From positions 310,001 to 374,000 of the forward strand of contig JALIZF010001540.1 of assembly GCA_029948255.1 (NCBI GenBank): a DNA stretch of 64,000 nucleotides, in the 5' to 3' direction. Shown here piece after piece: positions 43,901 through 56,417 of the stretch. The translations under genes were made by a program, and so were the position numbers. The DNA comes from Telmatactis stephensoni (lineage: Eukaryota; Cnidaria; Anthozoa; Actiniaria; Isophelliidae). The notes beneath the pieces were generated by a model. That model did no database searches. It saw only the letters and a program-made list of their open reading frames with translations, and was not told where the DNA came from. Each line of letters opens with the position of its first letter. Within the stretch, counting starts at the first letter, position 1.

Positions 43901-46698
43901 GTTGGTCTCATGAGGAAGTAAGGACGCTACATTTCTTTCCTGGGAATCTGTAATGGATTCTGTAGTGGATTCAGTAGTGGAATCTTGAATTCCAACAGAG
44001 GGCATCTTGTCACCTTCGGAGCTTTCTTCTTTAACTTCTTGAATTCCATCAGAGGCCATCTTTTCAACTTCTGAGCTTTCTTCTTTAGCTTCTTGAATTT
44101 CACCAGAGACCATCTTTTCTTCCGCTTGTACATCATCTTGGATTTCAGAAGTTTGAGATATATCTTCCTGCTTTTCAATACTGCCATTATCTTTACCTAT
44201 AATTTCACTATTCTCAATCAAATGGTCACCTTTTTCTGCCTCTTTTGGAAGAACCATATCTGATTGGTCAATGTTGATTTCAAATCCTAAACATTTGCTT
44301 TCTTCAATATCATTACTGTCAGTGTCACACAAAGATATGTCACGCTTGTTATTGTCACTACTGTCACGCAAAAGTGATGAATTGTCACAGCTTTGTTTGT
44401 TATCATTGTTTTTGTCTGGTGATGATTTCTTTACAGGAACACATATTTCGACATCACCTACAAAAAAGGATGTCATTTCCTTTCCATCAGGGCTTGGTGA
44501 AGTTGGTGAACCAGATGACCTAACAAATGTAACAGAACAAAGCTTTGCTTTGGCTGTTTTTCGCTTTTTGCCTTTGTTTGACTTTCTAGAATTCCCATTT
44601 GATTTGGTTTTCTCCGATGATGATATCAAGCTTTCTTGAGCTTTCGGATTACCACCTCTCTGGGTTGTGGCGGTGACACTAGCAACTGAATCGCTTTTGC
44701 CAAGAGAATTTGAATTCATATTTTTATCATCTTTGGTTGTATAATTGGCTTTCTTTCCTGTTACCCTTTTCTCTTGGTTTCCTGAATTTACTCTCGCTGG
44801 TTGACTCCATTGTTCTTCCTTTTTCGTATTTTGTTTCCTATGTTTTGAAGAGTTTTTCTCATTAGTGGGTGCACTTGTTAAATCATCAATACCAACACTT
44901 AAAGGAATAACTTCATTAAATTGTAAAACAAATCTCTCTGATTGATCATTAGAATCTTTGATCTCACTATCCCAATTTTCACCATCGTTTTCTGCTTTTT
45001 TCAGTTCTACTGAACTTTCAGAGGTTTGTGAAGGATTTTTGATCTTTTCAGAGTCTGAAGTGTTCTGATCCTCTTCACTCTCATGATGGACAGCACCTGA
45101 GGAACTTTGATCCAAAGTAGCATCACAAACCCTTGGACGTATTTCATCAGATGAAGACGTCAAAGCATAATCCATGGGTCGTTGCTCAAATGCCTGTGAA
45201 GAACTTACTGATCTTTCTGTTACTTGCTTGTTGACTTGATCAATTGTGGTAAAGTTGGATGCTTCATTATTATGAGATGTGCTATTTGATTCTGGAGCCA
45301 ATCCATTACAAACAGCAGTACCATTATGTTTGATAGGTAATGAATTGTCTTCTGAAGTTGAACCACTAGAAACAACAGGTGATGTGCTATCCTCTGAAGC
45401 TGAGTCATTAGAAACAGCGGTACCATTCTGTTTGGCAACATGCAAGCAATAGCCCAAGGAACCCTCATTCTGGAGTCCAAGAGCTCCAAACTGACTGGTC
45501 AAAACTTTAGCTACTTTTCTTTCAATGCCAATCTTTTTCAACACATGCCAGAAGTCCATAAAAGATGAACACTTTTGAAAAACGGTTTGTAAGATATCAT
45601 AAGTCATTCCCTCTCGGATTAGGCGTTTGGTGCTCATGTTTTTGCTACATGCATCCAAAGAAGACAGTTTATCTATTCCAAAAAAGAAGAACAAATTAAC
45701 AAAGAATGGTGTAATAAATTGAATAAATAAATGACAGCAAATCTAAAACTCTGGATATTTAAGTTTGTTGAAGAAATGAAAGTAGCTCAGTGGTCAGGGG
45801 TTTCATTATCTTTTTGAATAAGCGTCTGAGTGATTGAAGTAGGCATCTGTGTCCCAAACGGGGCCACAATTATATTTATTAAGTAAGACACAAAATAACC
45901 AGCAGTAAGTGGTAAAATGGGCGGCCCTATACCGCCGGTAGCTGCCTATTATTGACACCCCTGGTGGTTAGAGCATCTGACTGGTATTCAGAAGATCATG
46001 GGTTCAAACCCCATCTGGACTCTGATTCTTTCAGAGTAAATTTCACATTATTGATGACACATACATTTATTTCAAATATCATTCAATGATATTTCTGGTA
46101 TTACTGATATTGCAATTGCAGGGGTCATGGCAGGGGCGTATCCAGAATATTTCAAAGGGGGGGTCATACTTTCCATTTTCCACCAAAGGGGGGTCACACT
46201 TCCAATTTCTCAATCTTTCTCCAGTCAGATTCTTTTATTTCTATCATCTTTTTGTTTTCAAAGGGGGGTCACAGGCACCCTGGGACCCCCCTGGATATGC
46301 CCCTGCACGGCATTCATGCAGATTACATTTAATGTGATGTCTGCCCAAATCCAAGTTTTCTTTAAAGTTCTTTCAATTCCGAAGGAAAATTTTGGGTGTG
46401 GTCAAAGGTCACTCATTCTGTTTTTGGACACATCTTTGACCCTCTAGCATTCCCCTATCCTTATATTAGTGCTTACCTTCTAGTATCCTTAGTTGAAGTT
46501 TTCTTGAAGATTGAGAAATGAAATAATCAACCCTATAAAGTCAATGGGTACATTAGTTGACATTAAAATGCATTTAGTTCATCTGTAATGCAGGCTAGAG
46601 GTACGTTACCATTTAGGAACAAAATGAATGAATGAATGAATGAATGAATGAATGAACAGAATGGAATGAATGGAATGAATGAATGGAATGAATGAATG

Positions 46699-46729
<31 letters not shown>

Positions 46730-49700
46730 GTGGGAAGGAAGGAGGGAGGATTGAGTGAATGCTAGTTCTGAAAGATGAAGTTGTATATGCAAATAAACCC
46801 TCCAATCTCTGGTTGCATATAGAGGGGAGTGCATGAGCAATTGAAGGGCTGCCCACATAGATTTCTTAAAAATAGCCCAAGTGACTTGTTGTACAGGTGT
46901 TAATATTTCACCAGAGAAAAGTAATACCATTTTGGACCATTCGAGATTACTTGGAAAAATCATCAAGAAAGTCACTTTTAAAAGCCATTTTTGTGAGCAC
47001 CCCTACAATAAGGTTGTATGATGCATCATCCCATAAAATATAGAGGGGGGATATAAAGGAAGAACACATTACTACAGAATGTATATGGAAGAAAATTGGA
47101 AGTTCCAACAAGGTGGGGGAATCCCTTTTCAATTTTTTTGTAGTGGGGTATGTATTTTTTTTAGAACCACATTATCCTTATCCACTATCCTTATCTTGCT
47201 ATTTGAAAGCACCATCATTTTATCAATTGGATAAGGATATATTCAATAGATTATTCTCTAGTATTTATCCCATTTGGTGGCACAGTATACTAATTACCTC
47301 TCTATAGTTGTACTTGTACTCATAAGATGTAAAACATTTTTAAGAGGTGTTTGAGTGAAGATTTTAACCATTGCTGTAACATCTCCCATTGCACGATGAC
47401 GATCTACAAGTAAATCCACATAGTATATTACAGAAAAAAATTAATTGTTACATTGTGACTGTATTTTTTGCAACTTTGGTTAAAATTTTGTCTTTTTTGA
47501 TCTGTCAATCATAATAATAATAATAATAATAATATTGAACATTTATATAGTTTCATTTATATAGTGCACATCCAGAATCTGCTCTGGGCATTTTACAAAA
47601 ACGTATAACATGCATGGTAGACTGTGAGCATAGGATGGTGCCTTAGGCTGCCACTACACAGTCCATACCATGAAAATTAATTTTAAAATACACTACAAAT
47701 TACTGTACTACAAATTACTGTTTATAAAATCATCCTTTTGGGTGGAGCTTATATATATATATATCAACAAAAGGTTCAAAGTTGAGTAACTAATATTAAT
47801 TTATTCCATTTTGCATTGTGTAGAAGAAACCATGTAACCAGGGGGCACCCAACAAAGTTCTACACTGGGAGGTTGTGCTCTTAGACTGATTCCACATGTC
47901 GTAGTTTTGTTCTTTTGTGCCTTACTGACAAATTAACAGACCAACTTATGGAATGTGTCCATCTTTTCACACAGCATGGCAGAACACTGACCTTTCACTC
48001 ATGTGGAAATCAATCTAATGATCTACATTTTGAATTAATATTTACCTTTGATGGTGTGTTTAGGGAAAAACTTCTGGAATAGTCCATCTATAGATAATTT
48101 TGTATCCTGTAATAGATTATTTCCACTATCCTGGAGCTGTTTAACAGTAAAGGCATCTAAATTAATTAGTTCTGTATATGCTTATTGTTTGAAGAGATTG
48201 ATATTATTATTCCTTGGTCAATGTTATAGTTTGCTATCAATCAGCTGCTAAAAGTCTATAAATCTCATTCTATCTGTATCTAACTGAGGGCTAAAAATGC
48301 CCCCATGAGATTTCAACTAGAACAAATTTTTTTGAAACAGGGTTTGTACGCCCAACAACTTCAATAAATTCACGAGTTTCAAGGAGGATTTTCAGATTAT
48401 TTCCAGGAGTTTTCTAGGAGATTTTTACTAGTTCACTCAAGGAAAATAACATTTTTACTGGCTTAGTTAAAGAATGTAAACAAAGCTTATATGCAACATA
48501 ATTATATGCACAGTAAATGCACACTTATTCATTTGTTTTCCAGGAGTTCTCCTGAAATTTATTTAAAAATCCACGACTTTCAAGGACTTTCCAGGAAGAA
48601 AATAAAATCCAGGATTTTCCAGGAATTCCAGGTCTATGAACCCTGCTGAAAACTTGTTATTCAGCTACTGAAAAATCCAGACAAAACAGGATACAGTATG
48701 ATGACAATATTTTGGTCTTACCTCTTTACAAAAAAGAAAACTATCTGCAAAATGTATGTTAAGTTTACTAAATCTCTGGTAAGGAAATCCCTTTCTTTCC
48801 AAATTTGCAAATAATATCAGGAAATCAAATTGATATCCACCATGAGCACAGATTACTGCAATACAAAAGAAAATAGAAATAAATACTTTGGGAAGGTACC
48901 CATAATTAATTAAAGCAATATAAAATGCAGGTGCATGTCTCTGTACTGTGATATGCTGGAAGATGTAGAGCACAAGAAAAGCAAGCTTAGGAACATGAGA
49001 CATAGTCAAGTGTTTTTCTTGCTTTTAGGGTGATCTCCCTTCCAGGGTGTTTATATCACAGCACAGAGAATAAGCAATCATTTTAAGCAATAATGAAGGG
49101 TTCCCTGTGAAAATGACCTAAGTGACTTTTTGGTGGATGTCCAGAGATTAATTTTACCAGCATAGGAAAGTTAATTCTTCCATTTTATACCATTGAAAAA
49201 ATATCATCAAAAAAGTTACTAAGGCCATTTTTACATTGAACCCTTCAATTGTTCTCATAAAATATATTTAGCATTTTTGTGTGAGCCATCTCTGTCCTCT
49301 GATATAAGCATGGTAGCCAGCCAATCAGCACCCACATTATATCTCAAATATTTTATAATCAATTTGTTCTCTAAACAATAATGAAGGGCTCCATGTGAAA
49401 ATGGCCTAAGTGACTGTTTTGTTGATATTTTTTCAATGGTATAATTTACTTTTCTATGCTGGCAAAAATTTATCTCAGGACATCCATCAAAAAGTCACTT
49501 AGGTCATTTTCACAGGGAACCCTTCAATTTATTCAAACACCAGATTAAAAGTTACCCTTTTTTGTTTCTTTTTACCTGGATAATAGTTTGTTTTATTCTT
49601 CTTGTTTGCTAGTTCCACCATTTCTTTTATCCATTCTAGAAACTTTCCTACTACCTTGTGAACAAATGGTTTTCCCTCCAAGTCTTGTTTTGTAATACCT

Positions 49701-50686
49701 GATTTGTTAAGTGCTGACAACGGAAGAAGAAAAACGAGGCTTAACTCCAAAATATCCAGCCACTTTTTTGCATATCAATAGAACCGTTTGTTTTTGCATC
49801 TCTTTCAGAGTGCCGCTTTATTGCTATGCAGGCCAAGTATTCTGAAGCTACTCCAACATCAATATAATATATATCAAACATCAAGGTGGCTATTTTTAGA
49901 AATTATGTTACAACAGAGTTTGTCTGGAATAACAGTTACACTTCCTTTAGCCAAGAGAGTATCAAACAATTTGGATGACTGATAACAAATATTTGGATGA
50001 CAAATAACCATACACACACACATACACAAAGAAAAAGAATAAAAAGGAAGAAGATAAGAAGATAATTTCCAAGAATTACTTGATGTTTAATATGCGAGTC
50101 TAATATGATGAATAAATAATAAAGCGACTCAAAATTACAGACAAAGGCGTCCAAGTGCCACCCTGTCGGAACTACAACCGAGTGACTGACACTTTCGAAA
50201 CTCTTACAGAGCTGTGATTTGCGTTCTATAAGCTGCTTATTACAACAACTTTACAGTTGAGAAAGATCGCTTATATAACAGTTTACGTAAAATCAGTAAA
50301 AACTCCGAAAATCGAGAAATACTGTTACTCGGATTTCCTCCATACAAAACCCTCCACCGAAAACAACTCACAAAATCAACTTGTGGCAAAATTGTGTGCA
50401 CGTATATGTAGCTTTTACAGTAAATTCTTGCCATTTTGGTTTAATAAACAAGAAAACGCACTCAACTTGAACAGATAACCCCGGTTGACTCACCAAAGTA
50501 ACATAGATCTTGTTTAGTATTGATTAAGCTTTCAAACGACCCCAAAACTATGCCAGGATGGCACGTAGCCGCGATTTCAATGATGTCGCCGTCGTGAACG
50601 TTTCCATTTGCTGCCTCGCTGTCGTAAAATATGAGCAAAGGCTCCGCTTTCTTGTCTTGTTCTTTCGTTGCCCTGTCAGCCGCCAT
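40916..50686 (-). CDS. DEDDh 3'-5' exonuclease with giant low-complexity C-terminal tail, about 1,796 aa
   Basis: Six exons join in frame: 50686-50494, 49713-49576, 48855-48722, 48136-48046, 47403-47298, 45644-40916. Exons 1-5 encode an RNase-T/DnaQ-type exonuclease fold: motif I FYDSEAA (Asp22, Glu24), motif II GGYQFDF (Asp121) and motif III HRAMGDV (His188-x4-Asp193). All four acidic residues and the His are present, so activity on DNA or RNA 3' ends is predicted. Exon 6 begins with a helical stretch of about 60 residues (TYDILQTVFQKC). About 1,500 residues of predicted disorder follow: acidic Ser/Asn-rich, then Pro/Tyr/Met-rich (near the middle), then degenerate repeats of about 40-45 residues with SPSRPSTRQPSKDVKVSPKS, then a basic end. 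The domain plan resembles uncharacterised invertebrate proteins related to the exonuclease-like domain of PML; that link is a guess. Substrate unknown. Confidence 0.8.
45780..46030 (+). mobile_element. tRNA-like SINE sequence
   Basis: Has TAGCTCAGTGG near 45787 and GGTTAGAGCATCTGACTGG with GGGTTCAAACCCC at 45965-46010. The two heads are not joined into a foldable tRNA. It lies in an intron of the exonuclease gene. Confidence 0.5.
46131..46305. mobile_element. MITE with CAGGGGCG termini, copy 3
   Basis: Ends CAGGGGCGTATCCAG and CTGGATATGCCCCTG. Flanks CATGG and CACGG match at 4 of 5 bases. Confidence 0.75.
46622..46732. repeat. Tetranucleotide microsatellite AATG then AATC
   Basis: GAAT repeats with a few interruptions switch to CAAT repeats at about 46700. 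Lies in an intron of the exonuclease gene. Confidence 0.9.
48978..49370. repeat. Dispersed repeat (second copy of 2222-2455) interrupted by a MITE
   Basis: The parts at 48978-49090 and 49250-49370 match 2222-2455 in order. They are separated by the GAAGGG MITE at 49094-49246. Confidence 0.65.
49094..49246. mobile_element. GAAGGGTTC MITE, copy 3
   Basis: Complete copy carrying the single uninterrupted AAAAGTTACTAAGGCC that is the empty site for 56122-56244. Confidence 0.8.
49383..49525. mobile_element. GAAGGGTTC MITE, copy 4
   Basis: Complete copy next to exon 2 of the exonuclease gene, ending ACAGGGAACCCTTC. Confidence 0.75.
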
Positions 50687-50856
50687 TTTCTTTTTCCCGG
50701 GCTTTCACGTGGAGCTGAAAATACGCATGCGCAGTCCACCAGTCTCTTATTTCTATTCCACCACAGGAAACCCAGTAGTATACATGCACTTCAAGTATTA
50801 ATTTCGATATCGATGTTGGAAGAAAGTTGATTTCTTCAAGGATTTTTCACTGCAAA
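50687..50856. promoter_or_regulatory. Divergent promoter between exonuclease gene and CCS
   Basis: Only 170 bp separate the start codons of two genes transcribed in opposite directions. The interval contains a CACGTG E-box (50706-50711) and ACGCATGCGCAG (about 50723-50734), close to the NRF-1 consensus; both are typical of CpG-type bidirectional promoters. No clear TATA box is seen. Shared regulation is inferred. Confidence 0.6.
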
Positions 50857-53800
50857 ATGACTGATTCATCGTCTACTGTCACTAAGGTAATATGCTTTAT
50901 GGTTACGCAGTTTATATGACTACGCAATCTCAAATATGCTAACATGTTTATCGAAAAATTATGTAAGTTAACAGTTTATCTCCATCCATCCAATGTAGAT
51001 CGAGTTCGCTGTCAAGATGACTTGCGAAAAATGTGTTAGTAAAGTGAAGAACGCACTCGATGGGGTTGATGGTGAGCAAATAGAATATTCTCACTTTGAA
51101 ACTGGAAATTCTGTATTTTGCTATATTTGTACATGTTGTACAGAGCCTGCTACAACGGTTTTTTACAACTGTTTTTCATGATCATAGATGACTAGAAGCC
51201 CGGGGGGGGGACTCCTATATATAAGAGGACGGGGATGCTCGTCGGAAATTTTAAAGATGACCCCTAAAAGGTACCAAAGTCATATCCGGGGTGGGCGTGG
51301 CAATACACGTTTTTACCCCTAAAAGGTACCAACTCAAAAACACTTTTAGTCACTCAAGCGATCAATTGTGTCTATTTATATACGAACAATTTGATGGTCG
51401 TGCAATCCGATCTTTGTTTCCAATATTTCGTTGATGGAGGAAAAAATCACCCTAAAAGGTACCAGCTAGGTCTCTAGTAGTCCACTAAAGTCTGAGATAC
51501 CCTAAAAGGTACCAGATCGCTGATTTTGACCCCTAAAAGGTACGACGAGCATCCCCGACCATTTCTGATCGGAGTCCCCCCCCCCCCGGGACTAGAAGAA
51601 TACAAGTTTATCAAAGCATGCAAAATTAAAAAATCTTGAACAATGTGAAGCAAGCTTTCTCTTGAGCTCCAAAAGGTACCCCTTTAATTTGGGCAGAGAA
51701 TCCAGAGCATCCCCACGCAGCTCTCTCTTGCTCTCTCAATCCCCCACCCCTCCCCTGGTAGTTGCCCTTTGTCCTGATCTCAAGGTTGCATTCACACATT
51801 TGAATTTTGACATTAGCTCAGCTTAAAAGCAAATGTAACCATGCAATCAGGGGACCATAGTGGCTAGACTCCTTCAAGGCAAAACACAGCTGCGAAAGAA
51901 ACTAATCAGTGGCCTGTCATGAAAAAGGCGGCTTAACTAACTATCAATTGACATTGATATGTTTATCAATTCGACAACAGAAAGGCGTGTGCCCATGGCG
52001 TTATAGACGCACGAGAGAAAATATAAAGAACTGTTAACAAACGTAAGAGTGGCACGAGGCGTAGCCAAGTGCGACTCTAGTTTGTTAAGAGTTCTTTATA
52101 TTTTCTCAAGTTCATCTATAATGCAATGGGCAAGTGACTTTCTGTTGTCTTAATGATTTATAACAGAGCCTAGAACGTTAAAAATGGTGCCGTGCAGCCC
52201 ATGGGGAAATAGTTCGTAGATTTTTCAGCCAATCAAAGCGCGCAATATATGTGTCACCATCTTAAAAACAAAAGATCTGCAAAAGAGAAATGACGATAAT
52301 AGTGGCAGCGTGCACAGTGCAGCCCATGGGCAAATAGTTCATAGCTATCTGGCCAATCAGAGTGCGCATAAGATTGTAGCTATGTTATAAATATTTTTGA
52401 TACATATACTCTTTATACAGGCATCAAGTCTTACACAGTTGATCTTGGTCAAGAGAGTGTCATAGTTAATACTATTCTAGCATCAGGCCAGGTTCAAGAA
52501 GTGTTAGAAACCACAGGACTGAAAACAATATTAAGAGGTCATGGATCTGGTGGAGGTAAGGGGACTGTCTCTTGCAGGGGCGAAATTAATTAGGGGACCC
52601 CTTTCTTAATTAAAGGATAATCCAGGATCCTTTCATACACCCCTAAGGTGCAGTTCTTAACAGGCCTGTTCCAGGGGTGGATTGAGGATTTTCTTCAGGA
52701 AAGGTGCATCCATGATTTTCTGAAGGTGGAGAGGGAAGAGTGCTTCAGGGGGGATGTAGTGCTATAGAAATTGGAAACCAAGAGGATATTTTGGAAAAAA
52801 TATAGAGAAGATTAAAGTCATCTCAGGGGGGTAATGCCCCCTGCATCCTTCCCCCTACATCAACATCTGTTCTGTTACAGGTAATTTTGTTTCTATGGCT
52901 TCACACAAGTACCTGCAATCACCCTTGTTATGTCTGTGTTAATTCCTCTCCACCTTCCCCACCACGGGATGATACGGATCACAACACACAACTTTGATTG
53001 GCTAATATATGTATAGGCCTGAACATTATTATTCTTTGGAACTATGCCATCCGTACTATCACGGCATTGTTCTAATGTGAGTTCCATTCTGCAGAAGAAA
53101 TTTCCCTGACATGAAATTTATCATCAAGTTTGTGTATTTTTCAGATAGTCAACCTTCACACTTAGGAGCAGCTGTTGCAATGATTGATGGGCCCAGTGGT
53201 ACCAAGGGTTTGGCCAGGTTTGTCCAGGTAATGGTAACTGCCAGATTATTAGGTCCTTCACTGTTACAGAATATTGAAATCAACTGCAATTTTGACTTGT
53301 GGACTTTTCTTAATGCAACTTTTTTGTCAAAGTTGGGTGTAGCAGCTCTCATTAAATCTAATCCTATTGGATTGATACCCTCACTGTAAAACAATAGTCA
53401 AGAAAATAAAACAATAGAACGAGTTGACAATGAAATGTATTGTTTTGTTTCTACAATCACAACAGATCTTATGAGTTGCTGCTACAGTACTCGCAAAGTT
53501 GTATACAACACAGTTGCAGGAGTTGACTACCCCTGCAATTTAGCAGGCAATATGACAGAAAACATTTGCACAGTCGAGTAAAACTTGATCCTAAACTTGT
53601 AACAGTTGTGCCCAACATTGAAGAGTTGGGCACACATGCAGTAGTCCAGTTCCAAGATATGCTTCACATGCCACATACAAATGATTTAGAACAAGGCTAC
53701 TTGTTAAAACTTTTGTTTTGTTACGAATGACTGAGCTTTTATATGCACATTATAGCCTTGCCTTGGTTCCTTTGAATGAGCTAAGGGAAGTGTATCTTGG

Positions 53801-55572
53801 AAGTTGGCTATCTTTAGTTAGTTGCATGCAAATGTTAATTGCTATAAGGTTACAGGAAAAGTTGTACCATGTTTTCATGCCATAAGTGGTGTTTGTACAT
53901 TTTATCAATTTTTATCAAATACAGGTATCCAGTGACAACTGTGTAATTGATGCCACTATTGATGGTTTATCTCCTGGACTTCATGGTTTTCACATTCATG
54001 AGTTTGGAGACTTGTCAAATGGATGTAACAGGTATGCATGACCCATGATGAGGCTCCACCCCAAAGGGGGGTATGTGTACCCCTTTTAGGCTGGAGGTAG
54101 AGAAAAAGGCATTCAGGGTTTTGCACCCTTGGTAGCATCTTGGTAGTTACTTTAGATACAATGCAACTCCAGTAAGTGGTTGCTTGGGACACTGTTAAAA
54201 GTTGTGCTGTGTCAATTCTCAGTGATGTGATTGGTCAGTGTTGATGTCTCGTCCAATCAGAATGCATGACATGGCATGGTTACTTTTATCATATCATGAA
54301 AACTGTCCTGAACTTATAGAAGTGTGCAGCAATGCTAATGGATGATCCACTGTTTTTGCTTTCTTCCTCAGCACTGGTGACCATTTTAATCCTTTCAACA
54401 AAGATCATGGAGCACCTCAAGATGACAACAGAGTATGTAATCAGATAAAGAGGGCCCATAATAGTAAGAGTTTTAGAATCCCATCATTTTGTCCATCCTA
54501 TTTTTGTAGCAATCCCCACCCAGCCTTAATTTTGTCCCCACTTCCCATTCTCTTTTTCACTTGCATACTGAATTGCACTTTACCTATGGCAGACCTCCAG
54601 ATTAGATAGATTTAAAATAGATGCCAACACATATATTTAAGTTCAGAATTTTCTACCTCTCTTATGGAAGTGTACCAATAGAAGAGGTCTAAAAGGAGTA
54701 GGCCCAGTTGTCCATTGAGTCCACCACACACATTGAGAAACTGCATGAGGAAACTGCCATGTAAGGCACTTTTCTCATCAAGTGCTCGCTTTTTACCTGC
54801 TCTAATTTTTTGGCCTTGCGTAGCCAAAGATGCAACTTCTGTAGCAAGAAATAGCAGTTTCCCCACGCAGTTTCTCAACATGTGCAATTGTCTATAAGTT
54901 ACACTTCCTCTCCTCCCTATACACTCATAGAAATCCATTCATCAAGCACTGTAAGTTATTGGTCACATTTTCTTAGCATGTTGGAGATCTAGGCAACATC
55001 ACAGCCAATGCTGATGGCAGGGCAACTCTTCGCATTGAAGACAATCAAGTAAAGGTGAGACTGTCCTGCCTATTACAATGTTTTCTGCTAGTGGGTACTC
55101 CCTTAAATTTATTACCAAGTGTGCTGCTAAGACATGCAAATGAAACTGGAGAAAGCATCTGCAAGATTATATTCCACCTCTGTCATTCGATTCAGAGAAC
55201 CATGTGATGGCTAACCCCAGAATTTTGATAACTTAAGACTATATTGTTCTACACAAAGGTTTGGGATATCATTGGTCGTGCTCTTGTGATCCATGAAGGG
55301 AAAGATGATTTAGGCCAAGGTGGTCATCCGCTCTCCAAGAAAACTGGAAATTCTGGAGCAAGGTAATAACCAAAAATCAAAACTATTTTTATTCTTCCAG
55401 ACTTTTATATGCTAATCACATTTATCACAATTTAATTTCTTTGTATAGGATTGGCTGTGGAATAATTGCAAGATCTGCTGGTCTTTTCCAAAATACCAAG
55501 AGATACTGTGCATGTGATGGGCGTGTTCTGTGGGAGGATGGGCCAATAAGATCTACGACGTCACAACTCTAA
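50857..55572 (+). CDS. CCS: Copper chaperone for superoxide dismutase, 264 aa
   Basis: Nine exons join in frame: 50857-50886, 50999-51071, 52421-52555, 53145-53227, 53925-54031, 54372-54432, 54977-55054, 55259-55362, 55449-55572. Domain 1 is an Atx1-like copper-binding domain with MTCEKC (MxCxxC). Domain 2 is SOD1-like ([50 protein letters not shown]). Domain 3 has the CxC motif (YCACDG) used to pass copper and form the SOD1 disulfide. The protein docks with SOD1 and delivers Cu(I) in the cytosol and mitochondrial intermembrane space. Length is close to the human 274 aa. All expected metal motifs are present and no break is seen. Intron 2 carries a foldback repeat (51206-51590) and a long repeat at 51970-52390. 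Confidence 0.96.
51206..51590. mobile_element. Intact CCCCTAAAAGGTACC foldback repeat
   Basis: Starts ACTCCTATATATAAGAGG with GGGGATGCTCGTC, and ends GACGAGCATCCCC with GGAGTCCCCC. About six internal CCTAAAAGGTACC motifs. It lies in CCS intron 2. Confidence 0.75.
51965..52390. repeat. Dispersed foldback repeat (ATATAAAGAAC family), copy 2
   Basis: Matches 15935-16335 along its length, including GACAACAGAAAGG at the outer edge and its inverse near 52155. Ends about 30 bp before CCS exon 3. Confidence 0.75.
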
Positions 55573-56000
55573 GATCAATATCAATTTTAATTAGTCTGAA
55601 TAACATGCCAATCAGAATCAAGTAATTTTTGTAGTCATATGATTACAATTTTAATTGGTCTGACTAACATGCCTGTTGTCACTACCCATATTCCAGACAT
55701 ACCGAATCAAAAATAGGCAATTATGTAAACAACGTAAGATCTTAAATTCATTTGGCAGATCAGTAGAGTATAACTCAGAATGGTAATATCACATGGCTGT
55801 GAAAATGGCAGTCGCAGTACGGTTCAGAAAGGTGAATCCATGATCTGTGATTCAGCTTAATGGGCTGTTAATGTGAAGGGAGGTGTCCCTGCTAGCCATG
55901 ATAACTATTTTTGTTTTGTGTTTTGTGTTATACCAGCTACCAGGGACAACTTGCATTCATATAAATAGCCTCTAAAGATATTTTCCTGCCAGTTCTAAAT

Positions 56001-56280
56001 GAAGGGTTTCCTGTGAAAACGACCTAAGTGACTTTTTGATGGATGTCCAGACATTGATTAGCATAGAAAAGGTAATTGATATTATTTTATACCATTGAAA
56101 AAAAATCATCAAAAAAGTTACATTCTACCATTACCTTGCTGACCACTTACCGTTACCTTGCCGACCACTTACCGTTACCTTACCGACCACTTACCGACCA
56201 CTTACCGACCACTTACTGTACGGTGTAGATTGTTCATGATTACCAAAAGTTACTTAGGCCATTTTCACAGGGAACCCTTC
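56001..56280. mobile_element. GAAGGGTTC MITE, copy 5, interrupted
   Basis: Both ends are present (GAAGGGTTTCCTGTGAAAA, ACAGGGAACCCTTC), but the element is 280 bp rather than about 130-155. The extra length is the cassette 56122-56244 plus its 9-bp target duplication. Confidence 0.8.
56122..56244. mobile_element. Minisatellite-bearing mobile cassette with 9-bp target duplication
   Basis: Bounded by AAAAGTTAC at 56113-56121 and 56245-56253. The interior is repeats of CCGACCACTTACCGTTACCT type, followed by ACTGTACGGTGTAGATTGTTC, which resembles the flank of the other GGTAAGTGG arrays. Confidence 0.75.
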
Positions 56281-56417
56281 AAATGATACACATCAGTTCT
56301 TAGTTTTAGCCAGGACAGTTGTGGCTGGTTGGTTCCATTAATAGAAGTCTAAGTTCCATTCATGATTTGTGAAAATACACAGATATATCAAGTGTTTCTT
56401 TGTAGGATGGTTGCATG

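Noticed and set aside
45645..45694. ATG at the start of the long exonuclease-tail frame
   Set aside because: The acceptor at 45645-45646 (ATGTAG) joins exon 5 in frame. The upstream residues are intronic polypyrimidine sequence read as protein (MFFFF).
53149..53394. Minus-strand frame of 81 codons in CCS exon 4 and following intron
   Set aside because: Antisense to a well-supported CCS exon, with no independent similarity.
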